A stretch of 64,000 nt of DNA from Sporosarcina oncorhynchi (lineage in GTDB: Bacteria; Bacillota; Bacilli; Bacillales_A; Planococcaceae). The stretch is from assembly GCF_033304615.1 (NCBI RefSeq), contig NZ_CP129118.1, positions 2,662,001 through 2,726,000 on the forward strand. Reading direction: 5' to 3'. The position numbers and the translations under genes were made by a program. Of the stretch, positions 43,671 through 52,641 are shown piece by piece (the stretch's first letter is position 1; every line of letters begins with the position of its first letter). The notes beneath the pieces were generated by a model that was not told the origin of the DNA, did no database searches, and was given only the letters and a program-made list of their open reading frames with translations.

Positions 43671-45521
43671 TCACCCCCCTAGTCCCATCGAAAAATCATT
43701 GCCAGAAGCCTTAACTAAATAAACGCCTGTATCGATTTTCTGTACTGAACAATTCGTCAGTCTCCCAATCTTTTTATTCGTACGCAATATAAAATAATGC
43801 TCTTCTGCATCAGTATTTGTCGCAACTTGAAGCTTTTGTCCATCTTTTGAAACGATCATTCTGCTTTGTAGCTGGTCTGCCATATTGATTGCTGCATCTG
43901 AAGAAGTAATACTGCGCAACCATGGGTATGTCGTGTGCAATCTATCTAGCAAATGCTCAAAATCCTCATACAGACTCTTCCATGTTTGTTGACGTCCTCT
44001 TTCTTGGTCTAATAAATCATCTGGGTGAAGGAAATGTGAAAACACTCCTAAAGATGTAATCGTGTTCGCTTCTACCCATTTATTGTAATCCGTATCAAAA
44101 TAGCCGGATGTGATTCGGGGCATTTCCATAATTCCATCTGCACCTATTTCAAATTCCTGTACATACGATCGCTCAAACGGATCTGTCATATAGAGGGATG
44201 AAATGACTGCTAGTTCGGGCCAAGCATCCACCAACGCTTGTCTTCCTTCATGGCCAAGCACATTAGATGGCGGGACATAGGACATCACACTATAATTCGG
44301 AAATGCCTGCTTGAGATAACGCAATATCGTCTCTATAGACGCTTCCATTTCCTCAGCCTTTTCCCATGGGATATATCCGAAGTAATCCGCAATTTCTTTG
44401 TTCATCTGGAGCGACTGATGATTATAACCGTGTATGCCTATTTCGCCACCACTTTTAATAACCTCTCGGCCGTACCCGATAAGGTTATGCAGTTCTTCAT
44501 CGCCTAGATTGTAAAATGGCGGTTTAACATTATCCCCGTACGTTTGAATAGCTACCGCCGTGTATCTCACGTCATGGTTGTTAGCAACTTTAAGCATTTG
44601 TGGCCACCATATATCATGGAAAAATGTCGGAATGTCCATTTTGTATTCTTTATAAATGACGTCGTTTATCCCTTGAGGAATTGGTGCTGGAAAATCATCA
44701 ATGTAAAATAGCTTCGTATTAAAAATGGGGTAGATGTAGTCCGGCTCCATCATACTGATCCCGCCTGCAATCAATCCTCTAGCATCCTTTCCACCAAGGC
44801 TACTGCCATTAAAAATAACGAAAGCACCGTCGCCAATCTTCTTTTTCCACATCAAAGGACTTTGATCTGCCGTAGTCGCTAACAACTCCACACTGTCATC
44901 CAATTCCGCCGGGATAATATCGTTATAAATAAAGTCGCCGTCGTACTTTACCCCTTTTTGATTGATCAGGACGTTGGATGAAAGCCCAATACCATATTTC
45001 CCTTCTAAATAACCGAAGTTTACAAATCCTAATTTGCGATAGACTTTGTTAAACGCATCGGTAGGATTATCTGAGCGCATCCAAAACAGATGCCCACCAT
45101 TTTCAACATATTCAACAATATCTGGTATCTCATATTCCACACTATCTAAAGAGGATGTGAGCAAAACAGCTTGGCAATTTTTCACATCCAAACTGTTTGT
45201 ATCGAGATCGATTGTTTTATACGGCTGTTGCATATAACCGAGGACACGCTCCGTGTTCACTTTCACCTTTACGCTTAGCTCGTCCTCACCATCAAATGCT
45301 AAGCAATAGTCACGCTCGGACTTTTCGACTGCAGCTACTAATTTCGTTTCTGTTGCTAAATACTGTTCTTTTATCATTTGATACTGTTGATGGTTTTTCT
45401 CGTTATGATTAAACTCTAATACGAATTTGGACCTGGATAATTGCGTGACTCCAGCAAAAAGCAGGATAAATAGCATGATAATATATACTTTACGTTGAAA
45501 CCTTACATCTCTTTTCATCAT
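43671..45521 (-). CDS. DUF2194 polysaccharide-deacetylase-like protein in PelA position
   Basis: The 616-residue protein has one N-terminal membrane helix (about 12-30), so the rest is outside. The first 250 residues look like a DUF2194/glutamine-amidotransferase-like region (GGHLFWMRSDNPTDAFNK). Residues about 265-520 are deacetylase-like, with FYIDDFPAP (double Asp) and EIGIHGYNHQSL (His pair) as metal site. A PelA-type glycoside hydrolase region is not visible. It likely deacetylates the polymer during export, as PelA does. Its ATG shares the A of the upstream TAA stop (a second ATG at 45518 may be the true start). Confidence 0.75.
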   Translation of the reverse strand: MMKRDVRFQRKVYIIMLFILLFAGVTQLSRSKFVLEFNHNEKNHQQYQMIKEQYLATETKLVAAVEKSERDYCLAFDGEDELSVKVKVNTERVLGYMQQPYKTIDLDTNSLDVKNCQAVLLTSSLDSVEYEIPDIVEYVENGGHLFWMRSDNPTDAFNKVYRKLGFVNFGYLEGKYGIGLSSNVLINQKGVKYDGDFIYNDIIPAELDDSVELLATTADQSPLMWKKKIGDGAFVIFNGSSLGGKDARGLIAGGISMMEPDYIYPIFNTKLFYIDDFPAPIPQGINDVIYKEYKMDIPTFFHDIWWPQMLKVANNHDVRYTAVAIQTYGDNVKPPFYNLGDEELHNLIGYGREVIKSGGEIGIHGYNHQSLQMNKEIADYFGYIPWEKAEEMEASIETILRYLKQAFPNYSVMSYVPPSNVLGHEGRQALVDAWPELAVISSLYMTDPFERSYVQEFEIGADGIMEMPRITSGYFDTDYNKWVEANTITSLGVFSHFLHPDDLLDQERGRQQTWKSLYEDFEHLLDRLHTTYPWLRSITSSDAAINMADQLQSRMIVSKDGQKLQVATNTDAEEHYFILRTNKKIGRLTNCSVQKIDTGVYLVKASGNDFSMGLGG

Positions 45522-46414
45522 TACGCTCCTTCTGACCAGAACCTCACCATCGTTAGAGCTTGATTGGATAATTTGATTGGCGAGTTTTTCAAGCTATCCA
45601 AAGCTTGTTGAAGCCGTTGTACTGAACGGATTTCATAATAGACTTTCATCAAGCTTAAATACGCCCCCTCACTATCGGGCAATGCATCGACATATAAACG
45701 AGCCATTTTTTCCGCTTCCGCAAAGGATCCCAATGTCAATTCCAAGTTCACACATTCCTGATACGCCCATTCGCAGCACTTATCCAATTCAATCCATTTC
45801 AGCAGAACCGTGCGGTATGTGTACCGATATTTCAACAATGTCCGGTCATCTAAAAACCCACTTCTCATATAAGCATGCAACACTTCTGCGTAGGTCTTGA
45901 CGACTAGCTGATCGGTTGGATCAGATTCGAATTTCACAGCTAGGTCTTGTAAAGCGAGCTGTAATTTCCTCTTCGCTTCCATGATGGCACTTACTGCATA
46001 ATACGATGTTTCTTTGTCTTCATTGCTCACTGCACGCTGAAGTATTTCCAAGTAATTAACGGCATCTTGTTTCAACACATCAATGAGTACCTTTCTTCTT
46101 GTTTTGTTTTCACTAACAACCAGTGCATCTTCAATCGGTATGACATCAAGTTCTTGCTGCCGTTCGATTTGTTGATAAATCCCAATTCTTTTCACTTTAT
46201 GTTCTTCTGCCTGACGTGTAACAAAATCCTCGAAGTCCTCATTACTATCTCCAATGAGCCACTTCGGCCAAAAAGTCGGAAGAAGCCATCCCACACCAGG
46301 CAAGACAACGATAACGATCCCTTTCATAAGTCGATCTTGCCAAGACTTCCTATACAGGACATAAATTAGCAGGAGCGATAGTAGTACGTAAATACCGTAA
46401 ATGATCCAGAACAT
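45521..46414 (-). CDS. pelE: PelE-like membrane protein with helical repeats
   Basis: The 297-residue protein (ATG at 46414, AGAGGAG upstream, five bases after the preceding stop) has two N-terminal membrane helices (about 2-20 and 31-50) followed by a purely helical cytosolic part with TPR-like pairs, e.g. YVDALPDSEGAYLSLMKVYYE. Length, topology and location directly after the PelD gene match PelE, which in Pseudomonas supports the PelD-PelE-PelG synthase complex. Sequence similarity cannot be judged by eye, so the call rests on topology and gene order. Confidence 0.7.
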   Translation of the reverse strand: MFWIIYGIYVLLSLLLIYVLYRKSWQDRLMKGIVIVVLPGVGWLLPTFWPKWLIGDSNEDFEDFVTRQAEEHKVKRIGIYQQIERQQELDVIPIEDALVVSENKTRRKVLIDVLKQDAVNYLEILQRAVSNEDKETSYYAVSAIMEAKRKLQLALQDLAVKFESDPTDQLVVKTYAEVLHAYMRSGFLDDRTLLKYRYTYRTVLLKWIELDKCCEWAYQECVNLELTLGSFAEAEKMARLYVDALPDSEGAYLSLMKVYYEIRSVQRLQQALDSLKNSPIKLSNQALTMVRFWSEGA

Positions 46415-46419
46415 GCGAT

Positions 46420-48597
46420 TCACTCCTCTGTTAATGCAGTAAAGATCATGGAGTCATGTGTCAACCGGTTCACAATCTTTTCTCGATCTTCCATACTGGT
46501 ATTCGATAATAAGACAAGTAGATTCCCCTCTTCATCCAAGCCAAGATAATCTGTTTCTCTTAACTTCGTCGACAAATAATCTGCCGTATCGCTATTCGAC
46601 AAATCATACCGCTCAGCATTCAACAGTAAATACGGCACATTATATTCTTCAAACATCTTTTTCTTGGATGCGACTATTTCATTGAACACTTGTGGTTTCA
46701 TAATCATAGAATTCTCAAAGTACCGTTGTGATTCAGTCGCTGTAATATGCGTGAATGCTTTACTAAGTGCTGAAGAAATTAACTCTGTCGTGATACGGAA
46801 TAAGTTTTGGTGATACATTGAAAAACTTTCAAACGACAATCCGTCAATGGATATAATCGCGGTCACTTTATCGTTATAAAAAAGCGGTGCAACCATTAAT
46901 GGCACGTCATCTTGCAGACTCCCATTAATATAAATCTGTCCCGATTTAATCGTGGTATTTACATACTCATGCTCGGATACTTTCAAGGATTTCGGTAATT
47001 CAAATAAATCGTATCCAGAGCTTGCTATAAGGCGTAAATACGTTTCATGCGGGTTGACGATATAAATTTTGACTTTCTCCACTTGCATAATAGATTTGAC
47101 AACACTTACTGCAGAATTAAAGACATGTTCCGGCTCTAGGCTCTCTAATTCTTTTGTTGCCGCATAAATCTTTCCGTAACTATCCCCAGCATTTAAAATG
47201 CGTGTTTGAAGTTCATTCTTTACGTCACGAACGTCGGTATAGACACTGTCGAGAAACTCATAACGGTTGTTCAATTCATCCACTTTGTATTCCTGTTGTT
47301 TAATCGTCGTGTTTTTTCGTTCAATTGTATAACCGACAACTAATCCGACAAAGAGGTAAATAGCGAGTTGAAAGAAAAAATCAGTATCGTACGTCAACGA
47401 TATGAAATCCCGGCCGCCCTCAAGCTTCTGGTAAATGAACAACCCTGTTGATAGCACGACAGCAGTCATTGCCTGACGACTGCCGTGCATCATTCCAATA
47501 ATCGTGATATAAAATAACTTCAGATCAATCATGCCACTTCCACTGTTCGGATAAATCAATGTCAGCCAAGCGATTAACCCGAATGCGACGACGTTTTCTA
47601 GAGTTGGAAGTATCTTATCGAATACTTGACGAGCTTTTATACGCTTTGGCGAAACAGCGGGTTTTACAACTGCCTGCAGTTCTGCTCTTTCTTTCATAAA
47701 ATAGCTAGCTGTCTTTGAAAGTCCTTCTTCAATTGTATAGAGCGGGGACCAATCCAAGTCATGCATCAGCTTTTGGTTATCTAACACGGAATGATCAATA
47801 TCTCCGACTCTTTTTTCTTTATAGATGACTTCTGTAATAGGCTGAATCGCATCCATTACTTCAATAATGCGGTTTACTGATGTCTGCTTATTAACCGAAA
47901 GATTATAAACCCCTGTTTGAGTACTGTTTGCCCCCCGGTAAATTGCAAAGGCGACATCTTCGACATATATAAAGTCCCGTGTCTGCTCACCGTCTCCAAG
48001 CACAATTAAAGGCTGTTCCGTTAGTAGTCGGTTCATGAAGATGGAAATGACGCCCCCTTCTCCTAAACCATCTTGACGCGGTCCGTACACATTCGAAAAA
48101 CGAAAACCAAGTGTCTCTAAGCCATATAGCTCTCCCCACTTTTCACAGTACAGTTCCCCGCTCAGCTTACTAATCCCATAAGGTGAGATCGGAGCGCACT
48201 CCATCTGTTCCGTAATTGGCAACTTGGTTTGCAATCCATAAACAGCTGCAGAAGAAGCATATAAAAACTTCTTTACGTCATATTTTGCAGCCAGATTTAA
48301 TATATTCACAAGTCCGACGATATTCGATTCCGCATCATACGTCGGATCAGTAACCGAATTGGCGACACTTACTTGTGCAGCCAAATGGACGGCAACATCA
48401 ATTTTATGCGACCTAAAGATTTCCTCGCACTTCGAATCTTCAATTGACAATATATAACTATTATGCTTAAACGAGACGTTCTCTTTCTTCCCGGTCGTTA
48501 AGTTATCGATAATGATAACGTCATAGCCTTCTTGGTGAAAACGCTCGGCAACATGAGACCCGATAAATCCATATCCTCCTGTTACTAAAACCTTCAT
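46420..48597 (-). CDS. pelD: UDP-sugar 4-epimerase fused to PelD-like c-di-GMP receptor
   Basis: The 725-residue protein (ATG at 48597, AAGGTGGGG upstream) is a two-part fusion. Residues 1-310 form a complete extended SDR epimerase: GGYGFIG (7-13), SSAAVYG and the catalytic YGISK (Tyr140, Lys144), similar to GalE or GlcNAc 4-epimerases. Residues about 340-430 are about four membrane helices, followed by a coiled coil, a GAF domain (about 475-600) and a degenerate GGDEF domain (about 610-725). The cyclase loop is lost, but the RxxD inhibitory-site motif RETD (680-683) is kept, as in Pseudomonas PelD, where it binds c-di-GMP. It probably couples precursor supply to c-di-GMP-gated synthesis. Confidence 0.85.
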   Translation of the reverse strand: MKVLVTGGYGFIGSHVAERFHQEGYDVIIIDNLTTGKKENVSFKHNSYILSIEDSKCEEIFRSHKIDVAVHLAAQVSVANSVTDPTYDAESNIVGLVNILNLAAKYDVKKFLYASSAAVYGLQTKLPITEQMECAPISPYGISKLSGELYCEKWGELYGLETLGFRFSNVYGPRQDGLGEGGVISIFMNRLLTEQPLIVLGDGEQTRDFIYVEDVAFAIYRGANSTQTGVYNLSVNKQTSVNRIIEVMDAIQPITEVIYKEKRVGDIDHSVLDNQKLMHDLDWSPLYTIEEGLSKTASYFMKERAELQAVVKPAVSPKRIKARQVFDKILPTLENVVAFGLIAWLTLIYPNSGSGMIDLKLFYITIIGMMHGSRQAMTAVVLSTGLFIYQKLEGGRDFISLTYDTDFFFQLAIYLFVGLVVGYTIERKNTTIKQQEYKVDELNNRYEFLDSVYTDVRDVKNELQTRILNAGDSYGKIYAATKELESLEPEHVFNSAVSVVKSIMQVEKVKIYIVNPHETYLRLIASSGYDLFELPKSLKVSEHEYVNTTIKSGQIYINGSLQDDVPLMVAPLFYNDKVTAIISIDGLSFESFSMYHQNLFRITTELISSALSKAFTHITATESQRYFENSMIMKPQVFNEIVASKKKMFEEYNVPYLLLNAERYDLSNSDTADYLSTKLRETDYLGLDEEGNLLVLLSNTSMEDREKIVNRLTHDSMIFTALTEE

Positions 48598-48618
48598 TTG
48601 TTTCCCCACCTTTCTATC

Positions 48619-48655
48619 AAACTCACAATTGACAACAAAACTCACAATTGACAAC
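48619..48655 (-). repeat. Tandem 18-bp repeat before the Pel-type operon
   Basis: AAACTCACAATTGACAAC occurs at 48619-48636 and again, unchanged, at 48638-48655 (period 19). On the coding strand each copy reads GTTGTCAATTGTGAGTTT with a TCAATTG core. It ends about 20 bases before the epimerase-PelD start codon, so it lies in the leader or over the promoter. I could not pick a clear promoter; TATAAT boxes occur upstream at several places within 48655-48800. Confidence 0.7.
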
Positions 48656-48894
48656 AGTAATCATCGCTCAAGTTATTATGAAGTTGCCTTGCATACATTC
48701 AGTTGATTATAAAGACCCACGACAAAAGACTGAACTTTGCTTCACCACTTATATATTTGTAAATTATAGAACTTAATACTTAAAGAACTCTTAAACTTTT
48801 CTTACATCAGCACTATGTACATACTTTTTTAGCGTTCTAAAGTATGGGTATTTCTATAAACTCATGCCTCACACTCTATAAACCTATCCATGCA

Positions 48895-48928
48895 AAAAAC
48901 CGAAAATGCTAGGATATAGCATTTCCGG
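48895..48928 (-). terminator. Intrinsic terminator after the beta-helix gene
   Basis: On the reverse strand CCGGAAATGCTA pairs with TAGCATTTTCGG (complement of 48900-48928, one or two mismatches), followed by a U run at 48894-48899. It separates the beta-helix gene from the Pel-type operon. Confidence 0.8.
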
Positions 48929-48945
48929 TCAATAAGTAGGTTATT

Positions 48946-51099
48946 TTATTGTTTTGTTTTAATCATTTGTATTGACTCCATTTTACTCTCCATTGGTAAC
49001 TTGTCCGTCCGTGAATCTTTCCATGCATAGCCAATGGAGATTGCTTGCTGAGATTTGCCTACATCCGTGAGAGGAATTGCATATTCTACCGCAGTCGAAC
49101 TTACAGCATATCGGCCTGTTTGACGGTATGAAGTAACTTTAGACCAATTCCAATTGGTTCCGCCACTTCCGCTATATTTATATAATGTCCCGTTTTCAAT
49201 GAGATAACCGGATTGATTATCCGACCAATATGGAGATTCAAAGGCCGTTTCATCCTCTCCAGTGTCAATAAACAATTGGCCTTTCTCAGTCAGTAGATGG
49301 CCTTCAATTAGTACATACAATGTATCGCTTGTCATTACTGCTTTCATACTTCTAACATTTGACCCACTAGTACTAAGCTCAGGAAGTGTTTCCCAGTCAT
49401 CACTCATCCCGTCTATCGTAATGGTTACAGGCATGGATACAGGCGGTTCAACTGTTGACGGCTGTACCTCAGGCATATCCGGGATAGGTTCTGCAGGCCT
49501 CGACGCAGCGTTTGGCTTGTCGTATACAGGTTTAACAGGAACGAAGCCACTTATATATTCCGCTGCTCCTATGTCAATTCCCCCGCCAGCAATACGAGGT
49601 TGGTTGTAATAATCCACTGTCATCTTATCAACCAATTGCAATGTTCCGCCATCGACCGCAGGCGATTGACTCAAAACGTATGGACCGTTTTTCTCGATAT
49701 CTCCAAATCGTGGATCTGCATATATGGAATGCTTATCAAAACCGGTTGCACTTTTAAATGCCTCCCACGATTTATAGCTCACACCATCAAAACGCCAACT
49801 TTTCACATTCATGTCATCCGCGCGGTAATACAGATTATAGTCAATCACATTGCCGCGTCCTGTCTTCTCGCTGTTTTTGATAAATCTCTTTTCAGGAAAC
49901 GTATAAATGATATTATTCGCAAATGTATTATTCACGTTGTAATTTTGCAACGTGATTTCCCCATATCCTTGATGCGACGTATCGTTCATGTAAAGTGTAT
50001 TATTCACAATTCGATTGTTAGAAGCACCTCCATTGTCTAAACCGGAGCCGCCCATAATAATTCCTGCGCCATGATTATGATGTAAATAATTATTGCGCAC
50101 AGTTATTTGACTCGTTTCTTTCCCTTGAATCTCACTTGCCAATTCAATCCCAAAATTGCTATTAAACACTTCGTTGTTCTCTACAATTATATTCGTCCCG
50201 CCGTCCACATAAATGCCCGCAGCCGCTCGCTCTCCCTTATTTCCGTAAGCCGGATTCGTGGCAGTGTCGATATTGTAAACAAGATTATGCGCTACGATAC
50301 CATTTCGTGCTTGGTCAATACATGGGGCAGAACACGTTTTATAATGACCAATAATATCGATGCCAATATTATTGTTATCATGTACTTTATTATATTCAAT
50401 GACAAAGTCTTTCACGTTGCCATCCAATGTTAATGATTCACTCGAACCGGAAATTAGGTGATGAATATCGTTTCCGGTAATCTTGATGTCTGAAATCGGT
50501 GTTAGCGAATCCCCATACACGATAAGTCCATGCGCATTCCCATTGGTCGCATAGTTTGAGATGCTATGGATATGATTATCCGCGATAAGTATATGTGATC
50601 CGCCTCCACGAACTTTCATGCCGGATATATAATCACTACGGCTGTCCGTTGTGAACCCACGTATTTCAAATCCTTGCACAGCGACATAACTCGCTCCGCG
50701 AATTAACAGCAGTGTGTTCTGGCTACTTGTCGGTGTTATATTTTTCCCTTCTAGCACAGGACGCTCGCCCGGAAAAGCCTGAAACGTAATATAGCCTTCT
50801 TGAGCAGAACCAGATTGCCTAATTTGGACGAACTCTTCGTACAGTCCTTCTCGCACAAAGACCGTTTCTCCAGCAACAAGCGTATCAGCCGCTTTTTGGA
50901 TTGTTCTCCACGGCGCTTGTAGCGTCCCCGGATTCCCATCATCTCCACTAGTCGAAACGTAATACGCTTTCTTAGATGAAGTGTCACTCGAGTAAACAGG
51001 GGGCGACAAATAGACAATACCTATCATCAACGCCATAAGCGCGGTAAAACTTAGCTTGGAGTGCTTCATCATTTTGTTGTGTATCCTTCGTATGTTCAT
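48946..51099 (-). CDS. Secreted right-handed parallel beta-helix protein
   Basis: The 717-residue protein has a signal peptide (about 1-38) and starts its mature part with YYVSTSGDDGNPGTLQAPWRTIQKA, in short segments, the DUF1565-like entry to a parallel beta-helix. Repeated NN-rich turns (residues about 95-470) form the helix, as in pectate lyases and alginate or glucuronan epimerases. After a Pro/Glu/Val-rich linker (about 515-555) comes a C-terminal domain (about 556-717) resembling a family 9 carbohydrate-binding module. The likely job is cleavage or remodelling of an extracellular polysaccharide, perhaps the Pel-like polymer made by the next operon. The catalytic residues are not evident to me. 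Confidence 0.78.
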   Translation of the reverse strand: MNIRRIHNKMMKHSKLSFTALMALMIGIVYLSPPVYSSDTSSKKAYYVSTSGDDGNPGTLQAPWRTIQKAADTLVAGETVFVREGLYEEFVQIRQSGSAQEGYITFQAFPGERPVLEGKNITPTSSQNTLLLIRGASYVAVQGFEIRGFTTDSRSDYISGMKVRGGGSHILIADNHIHSISNYATNGNAHGLIVYGDSLTPISDIKITGNDIHHLISGSSESLTLDGNVKDFVIEYNKVHDNNNIGIDIIGHYKTCSAPCIDQARNGIVAHNLVYNIDTATNPAYGNKGERAAAGIYVDGGTNIIVENNEVFNSNFGIELASEIQGKETSQITVRNNYLHHNHGAGIIMGGSGLDNGGASNNRIVNNTLYMNDTSHQGYGEITLQNYNVNNTFANNIIYTFPEKRFIKNSEKTGRGNVIDYNLYYRADDMNVKSWRFDGVSYKSWEAFKSATGFDKHSIYADPRFGDIEKNGPYVLSQSPAVDGGTLQLVDKMTVDYYNQPRIAGGGIDIGAAEYISGFVPVKPVYDKPNAASRPAEPIPDMPEVQPSTVEPPVSMPVTITIDGMSDDWETLPELSTSGSNVRSMKAVMTSDTLYVLIEGHLLTEKGQLFIDTGEDETAFESPYWSDNQSGYLIENGTLYKYSGSGGTNWNWSKVTSYRQTGRYAVSSTAVEYAIPLTDVGKSQQAISIGYAWKDSRTDKLPMESKMESIQMIKTKQ

Positions 51100-51351
51100 T
51101 TGAAGCGGAGCTCCTTTCTATCTGAATAAATCATAAGCGATCTATGCAATTAAACTGTATCACGAACATTTCGAAATTAACATATCTCATCACTTTTATA
51201 TGTTAAGTTTTCAAGTGAAAATTTTACAAAGTATACAGGATTAGTCGATTGTTTGTACTATTTTTAGTTCTTAACGTGCAGCTTCTTTTTTATTTCTTCC
51301 CTATTAAATCCTAATGGTATACTAGACGCATATATATGAGGGGGACAACAA

Positions 51352-52638
51352 TTGAAAATCAAGTTTTTTTCAATTTTGTTTTCTTTGCTTGTACTCGTTG
51401 GATGCAGTTCTGCAGCTCCTAATTCGTTCACAGACGACACGGATAGTGGATCAGCGGAGCAGGATGTTGTTGAATTAGATGACACCTTAGACACCGTCAT
51501 AAACAGGGAAGAAAACGAAATTGAAACCGAAACGACTACAACCGAAGTAGCCAACACCGAAGACATTTCGGCAGAGACTCAGCTAGTGAATCCGCAATTG
51601 GAACGTATGAAAGTCCATTATATAGACGTCGGTCAAGCCGATGCCACACTGTTGGAATTTTCCCAGGGTGACGAAGATTTTCACATACTAATTGATGCAG
51701 GGAACTGGAATACGACAGATGTTGTCACGTATTTAAAACAGCACAATATTACCCATATCGACATTCTAATGGGTACGCACCCTCATGCCGATCATATCGG
51801 GCAAATCGATAAAATCATTGAAACACTTGTCGTGGATGAAGTATGGCTAGCCGGAGAGACTGCGACGTCACAAATATTCAGCCGGATGCTAGACGCCATC
51901 GAAACGAACGATGTCGGTTATTATGAACCGCGTACCGGCGATGTATTTGATGTCGGGCCACTTGTCATTGAAATACTTAATCCAACGGAACTGACAGGTG
52001 ATGTCCATAGCAGTTCCTTATCGATGAAAATGACTTACGGAGACGTCGCTTTCATCTTTACAGGTGACGCCGAAGTAGATGTGGAACGAGCCATCTTGAA
52101 TAAAGGCTTTGATGTACACGCAAACTTCTTGAAACTCGGTCATCACGGCTCGAAGACGTCCACTTCACAGGAATTCCTAAATGCCGTCGACCCTGAAGTC
52201 GCCATTATTTCTGCAGGCATCGACAGTCAATACGGCCACCCCCACGCGGAAGTCGTTGAAAGAGTTCAATCAAAAGGTATCGATGTGTACGCAACAGCTA
52301 CACAGGGCACAATCGTTGTATCAACAAACGGGCAAACATACGACATCGAAACGTTCAAAACAACGAAAGCTCCGGTAGTCGCTCCTAACAAATCCAGTGC
52401 GACAACTGTACAGAAACCAGTGACCGAAAAGGAGCCGGCACCTTCAAACTGTGTCGACATTAACATAGCGACGTATGAACAACTTCAACAAATCAAACAT
52501 ATCGGTCCTGTGCGAGCACAAGATCTTATCGCATTAAGACCGTTCAATAACGTAAACGATTTAAACCGCATTAAAGGAATCGGGCCAAGCCGCATTGCTG
52601 ATATCATTGCACAAGGCCTAGCCTGTACAGGAGGATGA
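51352..52638 (+). CDS. Lipoprotein with ComEC-like MBL domain and ComEA-like HhH
   Basis: The 428-residue protein starts with a TTG behind GAGGGGGAC. The signal peptide ends VLVGC (Cys18), followed by an acidic linker. Residues about 85-350 form the metallo-beta-lactamase fold of the ComEC C-terminal domain type: IDVGQADATLLE, GTHPHADHIGQ (metal site), FTGDAEVD and LGHHGSKTSTS. After a second linker, residues about 365-428 form two helix-hairpin-helix units (IKHIGPVRAQDLI, IKGIGPSRIADII) of the ComEA type, which bind DNA. It could be a surface nuclease or DNA-binding enzyme. There is no membrane channel as in full ComEC. It is the first gene of a four-gene group. Confidence 0.83.
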   Translation: MKIKFFSILFSLLVLVGCSSAAPNSFTDDTDSGSAEQDVVELDDTLDTVINREENEIETETTTTEVANTEDISAETQLVNPQLERMKVHYIDVGQADATLLEFSQGDEDFHILIDAGNWNTTDVVTYLKQHNITHIDILMGTHPHADHIGQIDKIIETLVVDEVWLAGETATSQIFSRMLDAIETNDVGYYEPRTGDVFDVGPLVIEILNPTELTGDVHSSSLSMKMTYGDVAFIFTGDAEVDVERAILNKGFDVHANFLKLGHHGSKTSTSQEFLNAVDPEVAIISAGIDSQYGHPHAEVVERVQSKGIDVYATATQGTIVVSTNGQTYDIETFKTTKAPVVAPNKSSATTVQKPVTEKEPAPSNCVDINIATYEQLQQIKHIGPVRAQDLIALRPFNNVNDLNRIKGIGPSRIADIIAQGLACTGG

Positions 52639-52641
52639 CAT

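Noticed and set aside
37725-48655. Idea that the large operon is a cellulose or Eps/Psl-type cluster
   Set aside because: There is no BcsA-type synthase, Wzx/Wzy set or tyrosine kinase. PelF and PelG signatures together with a PelD-type receptor fit only Pel.
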